NCBI RefSeq assembly: GCF_030864355.1
Contig: NC_083393.1
Location: forward strand, 1,426,001-1,490,000
Length of the DNA stretch: 64,000 nt
DNA from: Cutaneotrichosporon cavernicola
Taxonomy: Eukaryota; Basidiomycota; Tremellomycetes; Trichosporonales; Trichosporonaceae
Direction of reading: 5' to 3'
A program made the translations under genes and the position numbers. The stretch's first letter is position 1. Every line of letters starts with the position of its first letter. The notes under the pieces are model-generated. The model worked only from the letters and a program-made list of their open reading frames with translations, was not told the DNA's origin and searched no databases. Shown piece by piece: positions 55,074 to 64,000 of this stretch.

Positions 55074-57096
55074 TTAGCCGCCGGGACGGTGCTCGTCGTT
55101 GTCGCTCCCCCTGTCCCTGCGCGTGCGTTGTGCGCCGGAAAAGGGCTTGACGTCAGTGTCCCTGCGCCTCTGGACGACGCCTCCAAAGACGGGGTTGGGC
55201 TTAAATTTGAGGGGCGGCGACGGCGAGCGCTCCTTCTTGGAACCACGAGTGCGCGAGGTGAGCATAAAGTTGAACGTCTCGATGCGCAGGGCAGGGTTGT
55301 ATGCCTTCTCGATGTCGCCAGGCTTGGGGGGACGCGGCTGACGGTGCGTGTGCTCGTAGATGCCGCACTTGTTGCAGAGCTGGGGTGAGTAAAATAAGGC
55401 AGGCGGAAGACTCACGCTCGTCTCCTGCTGGATGTGGCTGCGGCGCCACGTCTTGGCACCCGGGCGGGCGGTGTGGCACTGTGCGCAGATGCGGATACAG
55501 CGCGTGTGGACCTTGACGGTGCAGTCCCACGTCCAGAAACATTCGTCGTCCCAGAAACCGCGCTTGTCGCGGTAGTCGTGGGGCACCGGGTTTTTCAGGT
55601 CCAGGACGATTGGGCTCCACTGCCGAATAGCATTGTGGTAGCAAGGGTAGACCAGGTCGACAGTGAGCTGGGAAAACTGGTCAAGTGCGACACCCGTGGC
55701 GCTGCGTTTCCGGGCAACAGGGTTATGGCGGGCACGCCCATGGACCGTGCCAGGGCGCACGGGACCAGAGCCCATGGGTATGTTGGAGGGCCCCGGGCTA
55801 GGGGACTGGCTGCGAGCGAATGAGTGACGGTACTCGCCCGGCACGTAGGGCAGGTTGGTGCGAGCAGGACTAGGGCTCGTGTCGACGCTCATCTCAGAGT
55901 ACGCGGGAGTCGCGAGGCGGTAGCGATCCTCTCTCCAGGAACCGGCCTGCAGATTGTCGTTGTACATTGAGGCGGGGTTTGGGCAACTCCACTGATCAAA
56001 CGTGGCACCGGGAGGTACCGTGTTCTCGAGCGAGGAGGCGAGCTCGGCGCCGGGGGAAGTATACGGCGACGGGTTCGCGTAGCCTGGCATAGTTGGAGCC
56101 GAGTGGGCGTGCGGAGCGAGCGTGGCCCGGATCTGGCCTGGCGGCGTTGTCGGCACGGGGACTGGGAGAGGAGTTGCGACTCTCGACCAGCTGGGAGTTA
56201 GGTCTGGAGTAGGGTAATAGTTGTCGTTGAGGCCGAGGATGCCCTGGGTAACAACCGTGGAGCTGTACTGCGCGGTTTGGTGGTAGTGCGGGGCGAAGTA
56301 TCCATCTCTGGGGAGGGTGGAGGAGCTCTGAGTCAGCTGGATTGGCTGCTGCCAGGCCAGGTGGTTGAGTGGAGCAGTGTCCATCTCCATGTAACCGGCC
56401 GACTCGTCGTCGCTTTCGTAGCGCACGGGACCTGGGCTCGGCGAACGCGAGATCTGTGCCGGCGAGATACTGTGCGTGTCCCATCGGTTGTTCATGTGGC
56501 GGTATGGCGACGTGCCGGGCGACCTGGTCGAATACGAGCGGGCCGGCGACGTGTCGTGGAGCACATGGCGCCTGGGGTCAGCTCATTGCCATCAAAATCT
56601 CTTACTCGGACGACGTCTTCTCATGGCGCATATGGCGCATCATGTTTTTGGCGAGTGTGATGGGAAGGCCAAAGGGTTGGGACGCGTCGGGGGGGGTGTT
56701 CAAGGGGGTGGATGCCTCAGTGAGGGCTGGGTCGATTTCAAAGTCGTTGTTGACCAGCTGTTCCGGGGGAATGTACGTGGCGGCGTCGGTGCCAGCTGCA
56801 CTCTCGCCAACTACAGGCGTGGCGGGTTGGATTGCCAAGCTGGGGACGGACAGGCCAAGGGGCGAGCGGAGAGGGGAGCGGAGGGGCGGGTTCCGCTCAA
56901 AGTTCTGAGCAAGGCGTGTGTACGGCGTGTACGGAGTGGTAACGTCGACGCCGTCGAAGATTTCGCCTATGGAGGGGAGGTTCTCTTTGAGGTTGAGAGG
57001 AGGGGGAGCCCGCTTCGAGGGTGACGAAGACTCGGCGACAGAGATGACAGGCAACGTCACGGAAGAGGGGAGGGGATGGTCGCCATTAATGTCCAT
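55074..57096 (-). CDS. GATA-type zinc-finger protein (putative transcription factor)
   Basis: Exons (minus) 57096-56606, 56571-55416, 55379-55074 give 650 residues. The first 360 residues are Pro/Ser-rich and disordered (for example SPSPGPVRYESDDESAGYME). An ordered block follows (DFWD-like GFWDDECFWTWDCTVKVHTR), then a C-x2-C finger CAQCHTARPGAKTWRR continuing across the last intron into LCNKCGIYEHTHRQPRP. This is the GATA C-x2-C-x(about 20)-C-x2-C pattern with the conserved T-x-WRR and LCN-CG-Y-H parts. The inter-Cys loop is slightly longer than in classic GATA factors. C-terminal tail basic and Gly/Asp-rich. Nuclear DNA binding is inferred from the finger; which fungal GATA subgroup it belongs to I cannot say. 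Confidence 0.78.
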
Positions 57097-59584
57097 AGCC
57101 TGGCATCAGCCTGGGTGATGGAAAAAAAGTGGGCGTGATTGAGAGGCGTAAGAGGGTTGCACCATCAAACAATGGTCGATCACCGCCACTTATACCCAAG
57201 GAGGGTGGGAAAAGTAACGGTGACGGTTGAGTCACGGGGTGATTGGGTGGAAGGGGGGTGGTTGGGGTGATGGTACTCACTGTTCGATTGAATCGGTGAG
57301 GGTGCGTGCGGGGAAGAGAGGAGAGGGCTGGGCGGTACGCGTCTGGGTCGGTTAGCAGATGTGTTTGGCGATGAATGGGCTGCCACTCGCGCCAATTAGC
57401 GACGAGTGCTTGCATGATTCCTGTGGGGGGGGGGACGGGGGGAGGGAGTAGGAGTGGAGAGCGATCCTCGTGGGTGATGGGAAAGTATTTAGCTTTAGCA
57501 GGTAGCGTAATTGCGGGGGATGGCGGGTGCACAGTCGTAACTCACAGGAATACACAATAAAGTGCGATTATGTGAGCGCCACTCGTCGTGGGATGGGGCG
57601 AGAATTGGATGCGAGCAGTGGCAGTGGCGTGAAAGGGTGTGTGCGTTCAATTCATCAAGAGGGTAGTGTCGTACACAGAGTAGATCACAAGTGATTGACA
57701 GGACTAGACAGTCGTGTACAGTATGCGCAGGGTGGGGGGGAAGTAAGGAGACGATGGAGAGATGGAGGAAGAGGCTGTTGGTCAAGATGATGGGCGCAAC
57801 GATGATCCATCAGACTGCTTTATAACCCCTCCTGCCTGACTGCCACTGTATACCATCGCTCAGCGCACGTCCGGGTGGTACAACCAGCCACTGGAGGGCT
57901 CACCGCGAGCCCCGCGAAGCGTGTACACACCATTGTCCGGTCTGTGCGTGCCCCTTTGCGCCGACGCCTTTGTCCATCACGGGGTGAAGCGGACGGTTTG
58001 AGGGGGGGCCAGAAAGCAGATTGCCTGTAGGCCCGTGCGAGCCCCACGGCGCCGCCTCCGCGCTTGACGGGATGCCGCTCAAACGGGGGGTGTTGGGCGG
58101 TTCTGCCTCGTGCCCGAAAAAGCACTTACTCCGACGCTCGGGCCCCACAGGGATTACCTGGGGGCTGGTGCGGGGCGCGTGATGCGGCAATGGCCGAGGG
58201 CCAATAGATCGAGTGTGTTGTGCTATGTAGAACTAGGGTCAAGTGTCTCAATCATGTCAGAAGTGCAGTTTTGTGATGATCAGTAGAGGGTGAGCATGGG
58301 TGCGAGTGCAAAGCAAAAGGGATGATGGTGCGAGGTGGGAAGAGGTTGAGACCGTGTGAATTGGTAGTGGAGTGGCGGGGGGTATGGTGGCGGTGACCGG
58401 CGGTAAGCTGGGCACGAGCCGAGAAATCAGTGATTTGTGGCGGTGGGTGGCGCTTTGCCCAACTCGCCCACACCTCACCCACCTCTCTCTCTCCAGACCA
58501 ACGGCACGCTGGACAAGGGGACCCGCTCATCAGAGGGTATAGAAGCATGGCCGTCTTGGTGTTTGTCATCCATCCTTTGGGTATGGGAGCCGAGCTATTC
58601 AACAATGTGTCCGACGCGTCGAATGGGCTCAAGGGACCGGGCTGCGTCCCGAGAGCGTTGCTTCGGTGGCTTGGTGGCTGATGATGGTGCCTCTTGACGG
58701 AATTGGTATTGTCACCCGGCACGTTCGCTGGTTCTCCCGAGCGTCATCGAGCAATAGCCAAGTGTCTGATCGGGGCACGTCGGAGAACGAGGTCAACAAT
58801 TCCCAACGACGCATTGAGAAGCAGACGTGAGATCGTGAGATTGTGAGATGCGTGAGAATGCTTCGGTGGCGCGTATTGGCGAGACATTTGGCGTTGCCGA
58901 GAATGCCTCAATTGTCAGCGCGTCAGAATCAATTCTATCGTCTACGAAGTGGAACACGAAGAGAGAAGGGGTTTGGAAGGACTGCACGGGCGCGTGGGTG
59001 ACGCGATGCACCTAGATCAGCGGATCACTGCATGAGAGTGACAGCCATAATGGTGAATGTTGAGAGCGAGTGAATCGTCTTCTTTCCACAGTTGCGAGGT
59101 TGTATGAGTCCTCATGATCCAGTCGAGTTATTGTCTCTACTGACCTGCATCAAGCACCCCACTCACCAAAGTGGCACCGTGGCGTGGGGGAACCAGACCA
59201 AAACCGATGAGATCATTCAGGTCACGTGGCGTTACCTAAGCCTGTCGGGGTTTTGAGAATCCCAGTCCTTGTGGCTAAAATGACCAAATTGTACGTGTCA
59301 TTTTATCGGTCATGGCTGAGGCGGATGCAAAATTGATTTGGTGGTCCAAACTGGTGGTCGTTGTGGTTGAGCAGACAGAGCTCGGCGCCGTGTGTCTAGC
59401 CCTCTCCATCCATCAACAAAAGTCGTGCGTCCGCCGTCACCCCCTCGACACTTGTGCTGACACAGCTCCTCCCGTCGACGTTCTCGCGCTCTTCGCTCTC
59501 CCCTCTTTTGCGTTTCCCGCATCGCGAACCACCGCGAACGAAATCCCCTCTCTTCCTTCGACTTTCGCGCACGACTTACAGGCA
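57097..59584. other. Long divergent intergenic region (about 2.5 kb)
   Basis: Promoters of the GATA-finger gene (left) and RPL9 (right). I see no conserved gene. Pyrimidine-rich sequence and a CTTACAG just before the RPL9 ATG (59576-59582) could be the end of a 5' UTR intron. Confidence 0.4.
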
Positions 59585-60534
59585 ATGAAGGACCTCACCT
59601 CCGTTGAGACCCTGCCCATCCCCGCCGGTGTGACCGTCGCCGTTAAGGCGCGCAAGATCACTGTCGAGGGCCCTCGCGGCACCCTCGTCAAGAACGTCCG
59701 CCACGTTGCGATGGACATCCAGGTCGTGAGTGGACTTTGGAGGGCGAGGACCAAAGAGGGGCAGGCGGTGTGGGACAAGATGGCGAGGGAGAAGGGATGA
59801 AGGATGCTCGCGCGACGAACGATGGTGATAGGAAGTGGCCTGGCACGAACGGGCGCAAGATCTTCCCGGAGAGCGCAGATGGGCCAGGATTCAGTTTGAA
59901 GCAGACCGCGAGCCTGGTGGCAAACCTGCGAGCAGTGGCCTGTCTCGTCTCCCATCGTCTGTGTGGAGCGATCGTTCTCTCTGTTATGTGCACGGCGTTG
60001 AATGTCCCACCCGATCCTTGTCTCGTGACAGGAACAAACTTTTGCCGGAATCAAGCGCTAACCCCAGGTTGCCGACAAGGTTGTCTTCACCATCTTCCAC
60101 GGTGGCCGCAAGCACGTCGCGTGCCTCCGCACCATCCGGTCGCTGGTTGAGAACATGATCACCGGCGTCACCAAGGGCTTCCAGTACAAGATGAAGCTCG
60201 TCTACGCGCATTTCCCCATCAACGCCATCCCCGCTGCCGACGCCCAGTCGATCCAGATCCGCAACTTCCTTGGCGAGAAGATTGTGCGCGAGTGCCCCAT
60301 GCTCGAGGGCACCACCGTCAAGCTCTCGGACGTCAAGGACGAGATCATCCTTGAGGGCAACGACATCGAGAAGGTGTCCCAGTCCGCTGCGTCGATCACC
60401 GACAAGTGCCGCGTGAAGCACAAGGATATCCGCAAGTGAGTAGCCACGAATGTCAGTCAAAAGACTGTGCTGACCCTAGGTTCCTTGACGGTATTTACAT
60501 CTCGGAGCGCACCAACGTTGTCCAGGACGAGTAG
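59585..60534 (+). CDS. RPL9: 60S ribosomal protein uL6 (RPL9)
   Basis: Large-subunit protein uL6. Exons 59585-59725, 60068-60435, 60480-60534 give 187 residues, normal for the family. Seen: ETLPIPAGVTVAVKARKITV, EGPRGTLVKNVRHVAMDIQV, GGRKHVACLRTIRSLVENMI, GVTKGFQYKMKLVYAHFPIN, RNFLGEKIVRECPMLEGTTV and GIYISERTNVVQDE. Intron 1 is 342 nt, unusually long for this window, as is common for ribosomal protein genes. I looked for snoRNA boxes in it and found no clear C/D pair. Confidence 0.95.
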
Positions 60535-61513
60535 AGGGCTTGGGACATGGTTGCCGAGGAGTAGTGGCACGATGTACCATCATTTGCACTTCGGGAGGGG
60601 TAGAGGAGATTGAGACAAGGACAGGGGGGAGAGAGGAGGGAGAACGTGATAGACCGACAGGATTGGAGAGCAGAGGACGAGGGCGGATCGGAAGCCGGTA
60701 TGGAGGCAGTGTCCTACTGAAGTCAGCAAGGGGGAGCCATGGTGGACGACCAGCGAGCGGCATTGAGATGCTACCATTGAGCAGCTGTGGAGGCGGAAAG
60801 GGTGTAAAGGACCCTATGCGGCCTCGTCTGGAGAAGCCGACGCAGACCGACAGCTACGGTCATTGACGGGCTCGGGGTCTGCTCGGTGTGCGTTTGGCTC
60901 ATGGATTGCTGAGGCAGGCGGCGCGTCCACCGCGCCACCGGCGAGCTGAGAGTCGACATTCTCAACAAGCATGCTCTTGACTGCTCTGACATCGGACATC
61001 CATCGGCCGTGATATAAAGATGTCAACGGACGCGACGTCGGGCCCCGTAGATACGTCGGGCCCCATCAGCGCCACCGGGGAAGTTAGATGTCCAGGCCGG
61101 AAACCGCCGTGTTGGCCGGTGGGCAGAGGCAGAGTGAGGCACGGGCCACCCGCGTTTGCTTCCTCGTCTCATCAGTTTGTGCCTACTGACAATGAATGTC
61201 AACAACACTCAAACCAATCAGCTGATGGTCGGTTTCAACTATTGCACTTTGAGCCAACAGACATGACATGCCGTGACATCCATTCTATACCAAGGCGGAA
61301 GGAACGGCGACAAGAACTTAATCTCCATTCTTCCGACAGCGCGTCAAGCTCAACCGGTAGCGGGTCAAGCTCAAATGTTGAATGGCTGGCGGCAATTGAC
61401 GCACCAACACAACTCAAGCGCGTGTTTGATGTTTACGCCGCGTTCGCCGTAACCACATGTGTTGTTGATTGCGCGATTGCGCGATCCACAGTTCCGTAAC
61501 CTTGTTCTCGTTG

Positions 61514-61549
61514 CATCAGCTCATCAGCTCATCAGCTCATCAGCTCAAC
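61514..61549. repeat. 9-bp tandem repeat, four copies
   Basis: CATCAGCTC repeated four times, then a partly matching continuation (AACAGCTCATCAAG). The unit contains AGCT. About 105 bp upstream of the GH20 start codon. Confidence 0.85.
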
Positions 61550-61614
61550 AGCTCATCAAGCAGTTCAAGTCGACGAGCTATATCAACCCTCCTTGACACT
61601 TCTTTGACATACAT

Positions 61615-61627
61615 CCCCCCCCCCCCC
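61615..61627. repeat. C homopolymer run in the putative 5' UTR of the GH20 gene
   Basis: Thirteen consecutive C residues ending 26 bases before the ATG at 61654. It may be length-variable and may affect expression. Confidence 0.8.
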
Positions 61628-61653
61628 ATCTCACCAACTCACCATCTCACAAC

Positions 61654-63519
61654 ATGCTCCTCTTCCCCATCCTCCGCTTCCTCGCACTCGCAGCCACGGC
61701 GGCCGCCGAGCTCCGCGTCGTCCCCGAGCCCACATCCCACTCGGAGGGCAACACCACGCTCTGCCTGCACCCCTCCTTCAAGATCAAGATTGAGGGCGGT
61801 TCGGCCGCCGACCTCTCCCAAGCCGCCAAGACCGTGCAGGACCGCCTGACTAGCGCGCCGCTCTACCTCTCTCCGACTCATGGATCCGAGTTCTCTTGTG
61901 GCGGCGAGCTCCGCTCCCTCGTCCTCCGCTTCACTGGGCCGGCGAAGCCCATCGCGGTCCACGCGCAGGAACGTCTCGAGAAGCGCATCGAGAACGAGGC
62001 ATACACCCTCTCCATGCCAGTTAACGGCCCTGCTGTGATTACGGCACAGACCAGTATCGGACTCTACCGCGGCCTCACTACTTTCGAGAACCTCCTGTAC
62101 TCGTCTCTTCCGGGTCCCAACAACGGCGACAACGGCCACCATGGCAATGGCCACAAGGACAAGCGCGGTAAACCCAAGAAGCAGGTATATGCGCCGTTTG
62201 CACCTTATGAGATCAAGGACCGCCCTGCTTTCGGGTGGCGCGCGGTGCTTCTCGACTCGAGCCGGCACTATTTGCCCCTTGATGTGATCAGGCGTCAGAT
62301 CGATGCTATGGCGGCCGTCAAGATCAACGTCTTCCACTGGTGCGTCTGACTATCCATCCCCCTCTCTCCACCCCCTCTGACCACAGGCACATTGTCGACT
62401 CGCAGTCGTTCCCTCTCAAGTTCAGCGGCGAGCTCGGCGCCCTGGCCGACAACGCTGCTTACTCCCCCGCCAAGATCTACACCGAGGACGACGTGCGCCG
62501 CATTGTCGACTACGCCGGTGCCCGCGGCATCGACGTCGTGATCGAGATCGACACGCCTGGCCACACCGCCGCTGTGTACAACACTTTCCCAGAGCTGATT
62601 GCTGGCTTCGTGCGCCACCCATGGAGTGTCTGGGCCAACGAGCCGCCTAGTGGGCAGCTGCGTTTCGCGGACCCCGCCACGATCAGCTTCACCCGCAAGA
62701 TGTTCAAGCAGACTCTTGGCCTGCTCAAGTCGCCCTACTTTGGAACTGGAGGTGACGAGATCAACGCCGTGTGCGTGAGCAATGACACGCAGACGGCGGA
62801 CATCTACGCCGCCAACGGATGGTCATTCAACTTTACCACAAAGGAAGAGAGTGACGCGACCCTCAGTGCCGCCCTCCGCCCATTCACGGAACAGACGCAC
62901 GAGGTCATCCGCGAGATTGGGCGCACTCCAGTGGTGTGGGACGAGATGGCGATCGAGTTCGACAGTGGTATCGGTAACGACACGCTCATCCAGGCGTGGC
63001 GTGGTCCCGAGTCCACGGCCGGCGTGATCAACAAGGGTTTCCGCGTCATCATGGCCGACTACAACTACTTCTACCTCGTGAGTACCAACCAAAACTCTCT
63101 TCTGACTCCAGGACTGCGGCCAGGGCGGCTGGGTGACTGGTGACCCCGAGAAGGCCAAGACGGGCAACATCAACTCGTGGTGCGACCCGTACAAGACGTG
63201 GATGAAGGCGCTGTCGTACGACCCGTACCTGAACCTGACCAGCGACGCGCAGAAGGAACTCGTGGTTGGCGGCCAGGCGTCGCTGTGGGCCGAGCAGACG
63301 GATGCCAACAACATCGAGGCACAGCTTTGGCCGCGTGCCGCTGCTTTCGCCGAGGTGTTCTGGTCTGGCGGAGGCGAGAAGGGATTCCCGCGGGACCCGG
63401 TCACCGCTGCCGGTCGCATGCACGATGTGCGCTACCGCCTCGACGCACGCGGGATTCGCGCGGTGCCCATCCAGCCCGAGTGGTGTGCCATGCGCCCTGG
63501 AGAGTGTCTCCTTGAGTAA
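61654..63519 (+). CDS. Secreted beta-N-acetylhexosaminidase, GH20
   Basis: Hydrolyses terminal beta-GlcNAc/GalNAc, for example chitin oligomers from cell-wall turnover. Exons 61654-62339, 62387-63077, 63112-63519 give 594 residues. Signal peptide MLLFPILRFLALAATAAA. GH20 N-terminal domain, then the barrel: RPAFGWRAVLLDSSRHYLPL, INVFHWHIVDSQSFPL, GIDVVIEIDTPGHT, the catalytic Asp-Glu pair in FGTGGDEINAVC at about residues 352-353, PVVWDEMAIEF, LIQAWRG and VVGGQASLWAEQTD, WPRAAAFAEVFWSG. A His/Gly/Lys-rich insert (NGHHGNGHKDKRGKPKK) interrupts the N-terminal part. Several N-glycosylation sites are visible. Confidence 0.93.
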
Positions 63520-64000
63520 AGCCACAAAAGTTGGCAGAAAGGGTTAGTGTGCGCTGATAAGAAACTTGTGAATAATAAGCGCAATGAATAAAGTGAACCT
63601 GTTCGAGCAGCCGATACACCGACGAGATTCGTGGGGTGGTGGATCAGCTGGGTCAGATTGTTGGCGCGGTTGGAGGGCAGCTTTGTGAAAACAACTTGGT
63701 CAGGGGTCAGTGGGAAGCGGCGGCCACCCCTTCATATCCATCTTCCTAAGAGTCAGAGTCCTCGACTACTCGTGAGATGCTTGAGCCTCGCTCGACGGCG
63801 CAATGGTGTGGTGGAGATTGAGTGTAACAGGTTGACAATGGTTCGTGTTGTCAAGTGGCACTTGTTCCACATCCATAGCGGAACCAAATGTGTGCACGTT
63901 CCAAAGCAAGACGAGTTTTGGTCCCGCTCTTCACCCTGTGTAACACGAATGCACTGGAAGGTCCTCCAGCATATTCGCGGCTAGCAAATTTGATTCCGCT
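63520..64000. other. Terminal intergenic stretch
   Basis: 3' region of the hexosaminidase gene followed by sequence with a 117-codon open frame (63631-63984) that has no motif and unlikely composition. I see no supported gene before the window ends. Confidence 0.45.

Larger units (their letters stand above)
60535..61653. promoter_or_regulatory. Intergenic upstream of the hexosaminidase gene
   Basis: No gene recognised. It holds the 9-bp tandem repeat at 61514-61549 and, in the putative 5' UTR, a run of 13 C at 61615-61627. Confidence 0.45.

Noticed and set aside
1..64000. CRISPR arrays, insertion sequences or prokaryotic operons
   Set aside because: The DNA is plainly eukaryotic nuclear: spliceosomal introns, ribosomal protein and peroxin genes. 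No transposase or terminal inverted repeats were seen.

Overview
The window looks like nuclear DNA of a basidiomycetous yeast, most likely Tremellomycetes and probably the Trichosporonales (Cutaneotrichosporon/Apiotrichum/Vanrija type). I infer this from gene content and architecture, not from a database search. Genes are GC-rich and compact. Nearly all are split by very short introns (31-60 nt is common) with GTGAGT/GTACGT-like donors, CTGAC or CTAAC branch points and an AG often only a few bases later. I rebuilt exon chains by hand; every multi-exon model with coordinates below has a coding length divisible by three unless stated.

Layout. 1-1501 (-): a SPO11-type meiotic endonuclease cut by the left edge. 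2477-9526: a kynurenine aminotransferase, then three organelle-membrane genes (Mpv17/PMP22 family, RMND1/MRX10-like, PAM18/TIM14), the last two head to head. 9792-9899 (-): an intron-containing tRNA-Gly(GCC). 10884-13127: ribosomal protein eL30 and a FAM86/EFM3-like methyltransferase, convergent. 13746-24019: a kinesin-8, a dysferlin-domain peroxin (PEX30-like) convergent with PEX2, and an ITFG1/TIP-like FG-GAP membrane protein. 24732-33396: an AA14/CEL1-like copper protein, acetoacetyl-CoA synthetase and a secreted M28 metallopeptidase. 35169-48927: the accessory part of the window, with a 2008-residue secreted protein made of about 42 eight-cysteine Stig1-like repeats, a decayed relative, two shorter intact relatives, and between them an intronless (S)-ureidoglycine aminohydrolase. 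49876-63519: housekeeping again, with a polyQ penta-EF-hand protein, SEC14, a GATA-type zinc-finger protein, ribosomal protein uL6 (RPL9) and a GH20 beta-hexosaminidase.

Most of the window is conserved eukaryotic housekeeping. The unusual part is the cysteine-rich locus. Its members share one exon plan: phase-0 introns fall just before the first cysteine of each repeat unit. In the giant member two exons have swollen to 2.46 and 2.72 kb by internal tandem amplification of a 138-bp unit. A single-exon allantoin-pathway enzyme with a cluster of GATA motifs upstream sits inside this locus and is the best candidate for horizontal acquisition.
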